NCBI GenBank assembly: GCA_025356715.1
Contig: JANXRU010000070.1
Location: 1-62,993, forward strand
DNA: 62,993 nucleotides
Direction of reading: 5' to 3'
Source of the DNA: Bacteroidota bacterium
GTDB lineage: Bacteria; Bacteroidota; Bacteroidia; B-17B0; B-17BO
Numbering within the stretch: the first letter of the stretch is position 1; each line of letters begins with the position of its first letter. Both the position numbers and the translations under genes were made by a program. Under the pieces are notes generated by a model. It was not told the DNA's origin and did no database searches. It saw only the letters and a program-made list of their open reading frames with translations. Shown here in pieces: positions 47,068 to 55,607 of the stretch.

Positions 47068-49362
47068 TTATTTAATTAAGATTTCATCGCAAAATAACCA
47101 AGCGTTTTCTCCCGCCCCAGGCTTGCCACTCGGAATGGCTCCATACCGCTTAGCAATAATTTTAATGTAAGAGGCTTTTAATGTTTTTGGAGTAATCGTT
47201 GCAAAACGATTATCTTTTATTTGTTTTGCATGTATTGTTTCCATGCTTTTAAAATTGACACCATCTGTTGAATATAAAAATTCAATTTCCTTTGGTAAAT
47301 AAATCCAATTTAATTCTTCATTTAAAAATCCAATTTGTATAGAATTTATTTCTTGTTCCTTTTCTAAGTTTATGGTTGCTTCTAAATCAGTATCATTCCA
47401 TGCTAACCATTGATTATTGACTCTTGGCAATGTTGCAACCACACCATTTACTAAAGTAAAACTACCCCCAAAATTATACGATTTACTTGGTGGGTTTTTT
47501 AACATAATTGCTTTATTGGTAGCCTTATTAATTTGATATGAGCGAGTTGTTATTTTTCCTTTTAATAATTCGTTTTTATATAAGGCCGCCTTTACAGTTA
47601 CATCTTTTAGTAATTCAATAGGTTTTTCATACTTAGTTGAATGCATTGTTGGTTCAGTCCCGTCAATTGTATAATATATAGTGCCTAAATATTCATTCGC
47701 AAGAAGCTCTAATTGTACGTTTTTCGTATGAGCTGATGAAGAAATTTTAAACTCAATATTATATAACGCTTTAGCATAATTAACATTTAATTTATCTAAT
47801 AATAAAAAATGTTTTTCTAAACGTTTTAAAAAATCAGTTTCGTTTTTAATTTCTTTTGGAGTCCACAAAACTTCTGCTAATGCTGCCATACGAGGCATAG
47901 CCATATACTCAACTTGTTTTGATGTGTTGATGTATTCTGTCCACACATTGGCTTGTGCTCCTAAAATATATTTTTGCTCTTCAGCGTTTAACTCTTTAGG
48001 AATTGGTTCATACGCATACACTTTTTCTAATGGTGTATAGCCGCCAATAGCCAAAGGTTCATTAGTTGGCGCTGATTGATAGTGATCGAAATAACAATGT
48101 GAACCAGGAGACATAACCACGTTATGTTTTTGTTTAGCTGCTGCTATACCGCCTTCGGTTCCTCTCCAACTCATTACAGCAGCATTTGGCGCTAACCCCC
48201 CTTCTAATATTTCATCCCAACCAATAATTTGTTTACCCGTTGTATTTAAATAGGTTTCGATGCGCTTAATAAAATAGCTTTGCAATTCATGTTCGTTTTT
48301 TAAATGTTCTTTTTTAATGGTTGCTTGGCAAGTTGGACAAACCTTCCATCTGGTTTTAGGACTTTCATCTCCACCAATGTGTATGTATTTACTAGGGAAT
48401 AAAGCAACCACTTCATCTAACACATTTTGTAAAAACTGAAAGGTAGAATCTTTTGTACAATACACATCTTCAAACACGCCCCATCCTCTTTCTACTTCTT
48501 GTTTTTTACCAGAACACGATAGCCAAGGATATGCTGCTATAGCTGCTAACGAGTGGCCAGGCATTTCAATTTCTGGAACCACGGTAATGTGTTTTTTAGT
48601 GGCATAGGCAACAATATCTTTTATTTCTTCTTGTGTATAAAATCCTCCGTAAGGAATAGAGTCATATGTTTGATCGCTGTAAGCGCCTACCATAGTGCCT
48701 TTTCGCCAAGCGCCAATTTGAGTCAGCTTTGGATATTTTTTTATTTCAATTCTCCACCCTTGATCTTCGGTAAGGTGCCAATGAAACGTATTCATTTTAT
48801 ATAAGGCAATTAAATCGATGTATGTTTTAATAAATGAAACGGGGTAAAAATGGCGGCACACATCTAAGTGCATGCCACGCCATTGAAAACGAGGCGCATC
48901 TTTAATTTGTAAACAAGGGATTAAAAGTGTTTTGCTTTTTTCAATTGGGAGTAATTGTATAAGAGTTTGTATGGCATAAAAATTTCCAGCCCCTTCTCCT
49001 TCTGCTAATACGGTTATGTTTTGTTCAGAAACATCTAAGTGATAATTTTCAGGATAACCTGCTTCCCAATCTGGTCGGTCAAATTGGATGTAATTTGAGC
49101 CTGCGGGGATTTTAGAGGTTCTTTCTAACTTAAACCCATAATATGTTGTTAAATATTCATTAAGCCATTCAATTTCATTTTGTAAATAGTTTGTTGCTAT
49201 AACAATTTTTGTGGCAGGCGAAAGAATAAAATTTCCTTTTAATTTAATACACTCTGTTGGCTTAGGAATAATTGGCAACACATCTTCAGCCACTTCTTGA
49301 GAAATACCTCTCAAGAAAACAAACATTAAAATTATAATAAAATGATTATTCCTCCTCATCAT
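47068..49362 (-). CDS. GH20 beta-N-acetylhexosaminidase with C-terminal binding modules
   Basis: The 764-residue protein has a signal peptide (1-21), a GH20b domain, a TIM barrel with the catalytic Asp332-Glu333 pair in HIGGDESPKTRW, a chitobiase/hexosaminidase-type domain (about 555-610, YYTIDGTEP) and a discoidin-like module to the end. The last two modules match those of the GH92 protein in order. It removes terminal beta-GlcNAc or GalNAc. The gene overlaps the small acidic protein gene by 17 bases and is the first enzyme of the operon. Confidence 0.95.
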   Translation of the reverse strand: MMRRNNHFIIILMFVFLRGISQEVAEDVLPIIPKPTECIKLKGNFILSPATKIVIATNYLQNEIEWLNEYLTTYYGFKLERTSKIPAGSNYIQFDRPDWEAGYPENYHLDVSEQNITVLAEGEGAGNFYAIQTLIQLLPIEKSKTLLIPCLQIKDAPRFQWRGMHLDVCRHFYPVSFIKTYIDLIALYKMNTFHWHLTEDQGWRIEIKKYPKLTQIGAWRKGTMVGAYSDQTYDSIPYGGFYTQEEIKDIVAYATKKHITVVPEIEMPGHSLAAIAAYPWLSCSGKKQEVERGWGVFEDVYCTKDSTFQFLQNVLDEVVALFPSKYIHIGGDESPKTRWKVCPTCQATIKKEHLKNEHELQSYFIKRIETYLNTTGKQIIGWDEILEGGLAPNAAVMSWRGTEGGIAAAKQKHNVVMSPGSHCYFDHYQSAPTNEPLAIGGYTPLEKVYAYEPIPKELNAEEQKYILGAQANVWTEYINTSKQVEYMAMPRMAALAEVLWTPKEIKNETDFLKRLEKHFLLLDKLNVNYAKALYNIEFKISSSAHTKNVQLELLANEYLGTIYYTIDGTEPTMHSTKYEKPIELLKDVTVKAALYKNELLKGKITTRSYQINKATNKAIMLKNPPSKSYNFGGSFTLVNGVVATLPRVNNQWLAWNDTDLEATINLEKEQEINSIQIGFLNEELNWIYLPKEIEFLYSTDGVNFKSMETIHAKQIKDNRFATITPKTLKASYIKIIAKRYGAIPSGKPGAGENAWLFCDEILIK

Positions 49363-49795
49363 TTACAAAGCCTAATAATTCTTCTGGATAATCGTCTTTA
49401 CTAATATAAACTCCTTCCATAGGGTTTATTATTTCTTTAACACTTTTTAATTGAACATTAAAATAAAAGCCATTTTTAGTTTCTACTTTGGAGGTTTTAC
49501 TAACTGCTTTTTTAGAGAATGGTATTAATGTTTTTGATCCATTTTCCATTGTGCATTCAAGCACTGTCATGTCGGGAATTTCAAAACAAAACTCATCGTC
49601 ATTTTCATACAACCCTTTTAATAAATAGGTTGTATTATTAATGACTTTAAAATTGGCGACATTACCTTGTACATCAAATTCATCTTCCCACAAATATTTG
49701 ATATTATCTTCTGTTTCTTCACCCTCATTGTCTTTATCAGCATAAGCCTGATTATATTTAGAGTTGACAAGCTTTACGTTTATTGTTACTTTCAT
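49346..49795 (-). CDS. Small acidic cytoplasmic protein of unknown function
   Basis: I prefer the ATG at 49795 (149 residues, starting MKVTINVKL) over the upstream start at 49843, because the extra 16 residues are not signal-like and the beta-strand start fits a folded domain. The protein is rich in Glu and Asp, with no membrane segment and no family I recognise. Its 3' end overlaps the GH20 gene by 17 bases, so it is the first gene of the glycan operon, perhaps by chance position. Confidence 0.65.
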   Translation of the reverse strand: MKVTINVKLVNSKYNQAYADKDNEGEETEDNIKYLWEDEFDVQGNVANFKVINNTTYLLKGLYENDDEFCFEIPDMTVLECTMENGSKTLIPFSKKAVSKTSKVETKNGFYFNVQLKSVKEIINPMEGVYISKDDYPEELLGFVNDEEE

Positions 49796-49959
49796 TTGTA
49801 TGTGTTGAGTATAAATTTCAAACGAATATACAAATCTTTTCATGGATAGAAGCGGATTTAGTGTGTGTTAATTGATGAATTATGATATTTCTAATCTAAC
49901 TTAAAACCTTTGGAAACAACGTTAATTCGCCTTACTTTTACCTTTTAATAAATTCCTGT

Positions 49960-50628
49960 ATGCCTAGTAAACAAGAAAAATTTGCAGATCTTAAAACATT
50001 TCCCAACTGCTTTGATTTATTTTTTAAAGATTTAAGTTTTGGACTTCCTAATAAAGGGAATTGGCTAAAGAATGTATTTAAAAACAACAACCCTATTATA
50101 GTTGAATTAGGCTGTGGAAAAGGCGAATATACAGTTGGATTAGCCGAAAACAACCCTACGAAAAACTTTATTGGCCTTGACATAAAGGGTAATAGAATTT
50201 GGACAGGTGCTAAGCAAGCTTTAGACCGAAAACTTGAGAATGTAGCTTTTTTAAGAACCAAAGTTGATTTTACAGATTATTGTTTTGCAGAACATGAAGT
50301 GTCTGAAATTTGGATTACATTTCCAGACCCCCAACCTCAGAAAGCCAGAGCACGTCAGCGTTTAACAAATCCCATTTTTTTGAATCGCTATAAAAATATG
50401 TTAAAGCAAGGTGGCTTAGTACATTTAAAAACAGATAGCACTAGTATGTATGAATATACTTTAGATGTTATTAAAGAAAATAACCATACGTTGTTGTTTC
50501 ATACTAATAATTTATATCAAAATTGCCCAGCTGATAGACAAGAATTGATTACAATAAAAACGCACTACGAAAAATTATTTACTGATAAAGGAGAGGACAT
50601 TAAATATTGTTGTTTTCAATTAAATTAA
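49960..50628 (+). CDS. trmB: tRNA (guanine46-N7)-methyltransferase
   Basis: The 222-residue Rossmann methyltransferase has the AdoMet motif VELGCGKGEYT, GLDIKGNRIW, and the TrmB signature TFPDPQPQKARARQRLTNP. It methylates G46 in the variable loop of tRNAs. It is divergent from the glycan operon and lies just before the small pore-like gene. A TACTTTTACC element about 25 bases upstream may be a -7 box. Confidence 0.95.
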   Translation: MPSKQEKFADLKTFPNCFDLFFKDLSFGLPNKGNWLKNVFKNNNPIIVELGCGKGEYTVGLAENNPTKNFIGLDIKGNRIWTGAKQALDRKLENVAFLRTKVDFTDYCFAEHEVSEIWITFPDPQPQKARARQRLTNPIFLNRYKNMLKQGGLVHLKTDSTSMYEYTLDVIKENNHTLLFHTNNLYQNCPADRQELITIKTHYEKLFTDKGEDIKYCCFQLN

Positions 50629-50637
50629 TGAGTGGCT

Positions 50638-50973
50638 ATGGCTATAAAAAAAGTACCACATAAAAAATTCTATTATAATAAACTATTTAATAGTGCATTA
50701 ATTGCTACTATCGTCTTAGCAATATCATTAGCAATTGGTATTATTGGATACCATTACTTTTTTCAGATTAGTTGGGTAGATAGCCTTGTTAACGCAAGTA
50801 TGATTTTAACAGGTATGGGCCCAGTAGACCGTGCCGAAACAGATGGAGCTAAAATATTTTCGTCTTTTTACGCATTATATAGTGGCGTGGCTTTTTTAAC
50901 TAGTGTGGCTGTTATTTTTGCACCTATCGTAACACGATTTTTACATAAATTTCATGCAGATGTTGAAGAATAA
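50638..50973 (+). CDS. Two-helix membrane protein with potassium-channel-like pore region
   Basis: The 111-residue protein starts at the ATG at 50638; a GTG at 50632 would add two residues. It has a helix at about 18-38, a re-entrant-like segment SLVNASMILTGMGPVD (about 50-65) and a second helix at about 78-98. The order helix, amphipathic loop, TGMGPV, then GAKIFSSFYALYSGVAF resembles the layout of two-helix potassium channels, where TVGYGD is the filter. The filter itself is not canonical, so channel function is a guess. It sits nine bases after trmB. Confidence 0.65.
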   Translation: MAIKKVPHKKFYYNKLFNSALIATIVLAISLAIGIIGYHYFFQISWVDSLVNASMILTGMGPVDRAETDGAKIFSSFYALYSGVAFLTSVAVIFAPIVTRFLHKFHADVEE

Positions 50974-51004
50974 GACGATTGTTATTAGTCAACTAAAAAT
51001 TAAA

Positions 51005-51038
51005 TGAAAAAGGCTGTCTTATTAGACAGCCTTTTTAT
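51005..51038. terminator. Strong bidirectional terminator
   Basis: Perfect arms AAAAAGGCTGTCT (51007-51019) and AGACAGCCTTTTT (51024-51036) enclose a four-base loop with T tracts on both strands. It ends the trmB unit on the plus strand and the tRNA-His transcript on the minus strand. Confidence 0.92.
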
Positions 51039-51040
51039 TG

Positions 51041-51118
51041 TGGGGTAAATGAAGGGGTTCGAACCCTCGACCCTCGGTACCACAAACCGATACTCTAACC
51101 AACTGAGCTACATCTACC
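51041..51118 (-). tRNA. tRNA-His (anticodon GTG), CCA encoded
   Basis: Read on the minus strand, the gene gives a full cloverleaf: acceptor GTAGATG with CATTTAC, D arm GCTC/GAGT, anticodon stem TCGGT/ACCGA with loop TTGTGGT, and T arm GAGGG/CCCTT with TTCGAAC. The extra G at -1 (51118) faces discriminator C at 51044, the identity feature of histidine tRNA. The terminal CCA is encoded at 51041-51043. Confidence 0.97.
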
Positions 51119-51129
51119 ATTTTGGGCTA

Positions 51130-51137
51130 CAAATGTA
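51130..51137 (-). promoter_or_regulatory. TACATTTG -7 box for tRNA-His
   Basis: On the minus strand TACATTTG matches TAnnTTTG exactly and ends 11 bases before the tRNA 5' base, a sensible distance for a short leader. No convincing -33 element was found. Confidence 0.45.
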
Positions 51138-51267
51138 CTAATTTTCTTTCAAATCCTATAAATTTTAGAAAATTTATTTATAGATCTAAAAAAGCCTTTT
51201 TCTTAAAGATTTTGCCTAAAAACGGCCAATTGTATCAAATTGTGGGTGGGGAATCAGGAATAAAACA

Positions 51268-52827
51268 CTATTTTTTATAATTCACCATATAGTGTAAGCC
51301 TACGGACTCTTTACGACGAATAGATTGCTTAATAATTAAATAACCAATGCAAATTAAGTTACGCAGTTCGCACAATTTTTGAGTCACCGTTGTTTTATCG
51401 TAAAGCGCTTCGTTTTCTATGTATAAAATCTCTAATCGATCAAAGGCACGTTTGAGGCGTAATTCTGAACGAACAATGCCCACATAATTACTCATAATTT
51501 GCTGCACTTCGCGCTGAGATTGTGTAATCAAAATCATTTCCTCAGCATGCTCTGTTCCTTCAGCGTCCCAGTTAGGAATCTCTTCTTTAAATGTAACGGT
51601 ATTAATTTGTTCTATGCCTGTGTTAGCAGCTCTATGCGCAAATACAATGGCCTCTAATAAAGAATTACTTGCCAAACGATTAGCGCCATGTAAGCCCGTG
51701 CAAGCGCATTCGCCTACAGCAAATAGATTGTGAATGGTAGATTGCCCTTGCTGATTAACTTGTATACCACCGCATAAATAATGCATAGCTGGAACAACAG
51801 GAATCATTTTTATAAACGGATCTATTCCTAATTTCATACACTTATTATAAATATTAGGGAAGTGTTCTATAAATGCTTTTCTATCTAAATGTCGGCAATC
51901 TAAATATACAAAATCTTCTCCGCGTGTTTTAAGTTCATTATCAATAGCGCGAGCTACAATATCTCGTGGGGCTAAAGATAAACGCTCATCGTATTTTTGC
52001 ATAAACTCTTTACCGTCAATTGTTTTTAATACAGCGCCAAAGCCACGAATAGCCTCCGTTATTAAAAAACTTGGGTATTCGCCTGGATTGTATAATGATG
52101 TTGGATGGAATTGAACAAACTCCATGTCCTGAACTCGGCCTTTGGCGCGATACACCATGGCAATACCATCACCTGTGGCAATGGTTGGATTAGTAGTAGT
52201 TGCATACACATGGCCAGCACCACCGGTAGCCATCATGGTAATTTTAGATAAAACAGTTTCTATTTTTTGTGATTTGGTATTTAAAATGTAGGCTCCAAAA
52301 CACTTGATGTTAGTGGAGTGTGATGTTACGACTTCTCCTAAATGATGCTGCGTAATAATATCAATGGCATAATGATGATCGAGTACGGTAATATTTTTGT
52401 GTTTGTTAACTTGTGCAATTAAGGCGCGTTCTATTTCAAAACCAGTAATGTCTTTATGATGCAGAATGCGGTGTTCGGAGTGACCACCTTCTTTCGCTAA
52501 ATCATAATCACCTTGTTGTGTTTTGTCAAAATTAGTTCCGAGTTCTATGAGTTCTTTCACGCGCTCTGTGCCTTCCGCTACAACAATGCGAACGGTTTCT
52601 TCGTTACACAACCCTCCACCAGCAATCAACGTATCTTGTATGTGCTTTTCAATAGAGTCTTTATCGTGCCATACCGCTGCGATTCCGCCTTGTGCATATT
52701 TAGTATTGGATTCGTCCTCATTACTTTTAGTAACGATATATACAGATCCTTTTTCGGCAACCTTAAGCGCATAACTTAAACCAGCAATACCGCTACCAAT
52801 AATTAAAAAATCAACTTGTTGTTGCAT
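51268..52827 (-). CDS. nadB: L-aspartate oxidase
   Basis: The 519-residue flavoprotein has the FAD-binding IIGSGIAGLSYAL at the N-terminus, TKYAQGGIAAVWH, GGHSEHRILHHKD, FVQFHPTS and HGANRLASNSLLEA, the pattern of NadB within the succinate dehydrogenase flavoprotein superfamily. It oxidises aspartate to iminoaspartate in de novo NAD synthesis. NadA and NadC are not in the window. The gene is alone on its strand between tRNA-His and the Hint protein. Confidence 0.95.
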   Translation of the reverse strand: MQQQVDFLIIGSGIAGLSYALKVAEKGSVYIVTKSNEDESNTKYAQGGIAAVWHDKDSIEKHIQDTLIAGGGLCNEETVRIVVAEGTERVKELIELGTNFDKTQQGDYDLAKEGGHSEHRILHHKDITGFEIERALIAQVNKHKNITVLDHHYAIDIITQHHLGEVVTSHSTNIKCFGAYILNTKSQKIETVLSKITMMATGGAGHVYATTTNPTIATGDGIAMVYRAKGRVQDMEFVQFHPTSLYNPGEYPSFLITEAIRGFGAVLKTIDGKEFMQKYDERLSLAPRDIVARAIDNELKTRGEDFVYLDCRHLDRKAFIEHFPNIYNKCMKLGIDPFIKMIPVVPAMHYLCGGIQVNQQGQSTIHNLFAVGECACTGLHGANRLASNSLLEAIVFAHRAANTGIEQINTVTFKEEIPNWDAEGTEHAEEMILITQSQREVQQIMSNYVGIVRSELRLKRAFDRLEILYIENEALYDKTTVTQKLCELRNLICIGYLIIKQSIRRKESVGLHYMVNYKK

Positions 52828-52944
52828 TCGGAATCAATTACAAATAAGGTAATAAAGTTAAGGCTTTTATTGAAATAGATGAACCTTGTTACTTATGATA
52901 AATGATTATCTTTAAAAATTATTTTAGATTTAATAAACTATAAA

Positions 52945-54159
52945 ATGAAAACAAGATTATTTTTCTGCTTACTAATTTTAGTTGAAAATATTGGATTTAG
53001 TCAAATTAAATCTATTTCACCTAAACTAGGAAATACACCAGATATTTCGATTAATGGAAAATTATCTTTAGAGAAGAACAAAATTCTTTTAATAAAAGTT
53101 GATAGTATTGTACGAAGTTACGGAGGGTTTGAAAAAGCTAAAAAACATTTATCTAAACAGCAAATGTTTATTTATGAAAATGATGCGTTTCTAGAGAATG
53201 AAGATTATTTGTTTGTTGGTGATTTTGGTTGTAGCTGGTATTGTGGAGGTGGACCAGACTCTATTTATGCAACCTCTGCTCTTAAACCATTAAATAAAAT
53301 AAATTATGAAGCAGATAATGCGCATGATTTTTCTCTTCGAACAGCGTGGGTAGTAACTGATTCTATGAAAGGTATTGGCCAATCTATTTCATATCGTTTC
53401 CAAAAACTTTCTGCCCCAGTGACGAAAGTCCAAATATATAATGGATATATGAAATCTGTAAAAGCCTGGAAAGAAAATTCACGAGTAAAGACGATTAAAA
53501 TGTATCTAAATAAAAAACCATATTTAATACTAAATCTTAAAGATACAACTTCATTGCAAATTTTTGATATTGGGTCACTTCAAGGGGTTAAAAAAGATAT
53601 GATTCTAAAATTTGAAATATTGGAAGTTTACAAAGGAGATAAGTATAATGATGTAGCAATTTCGGAAATAGAATTTGATGGAACTGGAGTTCATTGTTTT
53701 GCTAAGGGCACATTAATATCGCAGCCTGACGGACATAGCATTAGTGTGGAAAACCTTAAATCTGGAGATGTAATATCAAGTTTTAATTCCGAAACGAATA
53801 CTATTGAAAAATCAACAGTATTAGAAATTATAAAAGAAAAACATCATAATTTATATGAATTAAATTTCGAGGGAACAATTGTCAAGACTACAGACGATCA
53901 CCCCTTTTTTAATAATGGTAAATTTTATTCTATTAAAGAAAATACTTCTTATGGTTTTATTTCTTTAAAAATTAAAATCGGTCAAAAAATAACAACAAAT
54001 ATAAACGGAGAAACTAAACGGCTTACTGAATTTAAAAAAATGAAGGAGTGTGAAGAGACTTATACTATTACTAAAATGAATAAGAATCACCTTTTCTTTG
54101 CAAATGGCTTATGTGTCGCAACAGAAGACGTAAATATGGTATTAACAACAACTGATTAG
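52945..54159 (+). CDS. Secreted protein: NADase-type glycan-binding (discoidin-like) domain followed by C-terminal Hint domain
   Basis: The 404-residue protein has a signal peptide (1-19), a discoidin-like domain of the NADase-type glycan-binding kind (about 75-248, with SLRTAWV and ISEIEFDG) and a Hint (hedgehog/intein) domain from Cys251 (CFAKGTLI) to the end. The Hint motifs VENLKSGDVI, VKTTDDHPFF and HLFFANGLCVATED are present, but there is no C-terminal His-Asn and nothing follows the Hint fold. The cysteine and histidine for an N-S acyl shift are kept, so cleavage between His250 and Cys251 is possible. It has no T9SS signal. Confidence 0.8.
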   Translation: MKTRLFFCLLILVENIGFSQIKSISPKLGNTPDISINGKLSLEKNKILLIKVDSIVRSYGGFEKAKKHLSKQQMFIYENDAFLENEDYLFVGDFGCSWYCGGGPDSIYATSALKPLNKINYEADNAHDFSLRTAWVVTDSMKGIGQSISYRFQKLSAPVTKVQIYNGYMKSVKAWKENSRVKTIKMYLNKKPYLILNLKDTTSLQIFDIGSLQGVKKDMILKFEILEVYKGDKYNDVAISEIEFDGTGVHCFAKGTLISQPDGHSISVENLKSGDVISSFNSETNTIEKSTVLEIIKEKHHNLYELNFEGTIVKTTDDHPFFNNGKFYSIKENTSYGFISLKIKIGQKITTNINGETKRLTEFKKMKECEETYTITKMNKNHLFFANGLCVATEDVNMVLTTTD

Positions 54160-54393
54160 CGGAATAAAACAATTGCATTTTTGTTTTACATTTAATACTT
54201 TACCTATAATAAAATTTGTTTTAGAATTAGAAACTCATACCAATTCTTAGTTTTTGGACTTTATGCCTATGTTTAACATATTATTAAACACGTATACTTA
54301 TCTATACTGTTGGTTGTTATGATTTTAATAATCCCTCACATTCGTTTGCATCCCACTGATAACTTAACGATATTTGTAGTTCAAAAAAACGCC
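54160..54393. other. Intergenic region before nfu with weak inverted repeat
   Basis: This 234-base gap holds no gene. TAAAACAA (54165-54172) and TTGTTTTA (54181-54188) can pair just after the Hint gene, but the stem is mostly A-T and is a weak terminator candidate. Confidence 0.35.
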
Positions 54394-55020
54394 ATGACTA
54401 CAGAAATGATTCCTTATATTATATATGCGGAAGCGACTCCAAATCCCGCTTCCATGAAATATGTTGCTAATAAAATTTTAATTAATGAAAAGGGAGCGAG
54501 TGCTGAATACAAAAACAGCTCTGAAACCCTTACTGCTCCAATAGCTAAGCAATTGTTTCAGTTCCCGTTTGTAAAAACGATTTTTATTTCGGCAAATTAT
54601 ATAACCATTACTAAAATAGATGCAGTAGATTGGGATGATATTAATTTGGAATTGCGTAATTTTTTGACTCAATACTTAAACGACGGAAAGCTCATCATAA
54701 CAGCTTTGCCAAAGCAAGAAGTTCCAATTGATAATACGTTTACAGAAACAAAAACAATTAGTACCCAACACCAAGCTCCACAAAATGAAGTAGAAGCTAA
54801 GATTGTGGAAATTTTGGATCAGTATATTCGGCCAGCTGTAGAGAATGATGGCGGACTCATCACCTTCAAAAGCTTAGTAGATGGCGTTGTTACTGTTCAA
54901 ATGCGAGGCGCTTGCAGTGGCTGCCCAAGTAGCACCATGACGCTAAAAGCAGGAATTGAAGCCTTGTTGAAACGATTGATGCCTGATGCAGTGCAAGAGG
55001 TTGTGAGCGAGGCTATGTAA
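54394..55020 (+). CDS. Nfu-type iron-sulfur cluster scaffold protein
   Basis: Starting at the ATG at 54394 (MTTEMIPYIIY) the protein has 208 residues. It has an Nfu N-terminal domain (EATPNPASMKYV, about 10-95) and a C-terminal NifU-like domain (about 130-208) with the cluster-binding CSGC pair in GACSGCPSS. It should receive an Fe-S cluster and pass it to target proteins. A frame extension to 54310 adds 28 residues with no homology and is rejected. It converges on the kdsC-like gene. Confidence 0.93.
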   Translation: MTTEMIPYIIYAEATPNPASMKYVANKILINEKGASAEYKNSSETLTAPIAKQLFQFPFVKTIFISANYITITKIDAVDWDDINLELRNFLTQYLNDGKLIITALPKQEVPIDNTFTETKTISTQHQAPQNEVEAKIVEILDQYIRPAVENDGGLITFKSLVDGVVTVQMRGACSGCPSSTMTLKAGIEALLKRLMPDAVQEVVSEAM

Positions 55021-55079
55021 AATAACCTTTTTTTGGCAAAGAAACTCTGTAAAATGTAGTTATTCTGTATCTTTTGTTA

Positions 55080-55106
55080 AAGAATAAAACTGGCTACCAG
55101 CCAGTA
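55080..55106 (-). terminator. Terminator overlapping the stop codon of the kdsC-like gene
   Basis: On the minus strand ACTGGCT (55105-55099) and AGCCAGT (55095-55089) pair around a GGT loop and are followed by TTTATTCTTT. The stop codon TAG at 55096-55094 straddles the loop and the 3' arm, so translation would reach into the hairpin. Confidence 0.65.
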
Positions 55107-55606
55107 ATTTCCCAAGTGCCTTGACAGCGCATCACTTGCTCGATGATATCACGCACACAAGCTTCTCCACCATTCCGATTTGAAATATAAATACTAATTT
55201 GTTTTATTTCGTGAGCAGCATTGTTTGGACAAGCAGCAATGCCAACACGTTTCATAACTTCATAGTCTGGTAAATCATCTCCCATGAAAACAATTTCTTC
55301 TTCCTTTAAATCATGTTCATTGATGTAATCTTTATAACATTGAAGCTTATCGCTTTGAGACAAAAAAACATCTTCAATGCCTAAACCATGTAACGTTTGT
55401 TTTACCGCTTGACTATTGCCTCCAGTAATAATAGCAATGCGGTATCCTTTTTTAATTGCTAACTGCAAGGCAAATCCATCTTTGGAATTGAAGTTTCTCA
55501 CAAGCTCTCCGTTTTCCATAACTAATACAGAGCCGTTTGTTAACACACCATCTACATCAAATAAAAATGTTTTAATGTGATTTAATTTTTCTTTAAAATT
55601 TTTCAT
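55094..55606 (-). CDS. KdsC-like HAD phosphatase (3-deoxy-D-manno-octulosonate 8-phosphate phosphatase)
   Basis: The 170-residue HAD protein has the nucleophile motif FDVDGVLTNG, IAIITGGNS (motif II) and FMGDDLPDYE (motif IV) in the compact C0 form typical of KdsC. It likely releases phosphate from KDO-8-phosphate for LPS core synthesis. The family also contains sialate-type phosphatases, so the substrate is inferred. It starts one base after the DUF2520 gene, an arrangement common in Bacteroidota. Confidence 0.88.
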   Translation of the reverse strand: MKNFKEKLNHIKTFLFDVDGVLTNGSVLVMENGELVRNFNSKDGFALQLAIKKGYRIAIITGGNSQAVKQTLHGLGIEDVFLSQSDKLQCYKDYINEHDLKEEEIVFMGDDLPDYEVMKRVGIAACPNNAAHEIKQISIYISNRNGGEACVRDIIEQVMRCQGTWEITGW

Positions 55607-55607
55607 C

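Noticed and set aside
54310..54393. 28-residue N-terminal extension of the Nfu protein
   Set aside because: It has no similarity to Nfu proteins, and the ATG at 54394 places the conserved domain at the usual distance.
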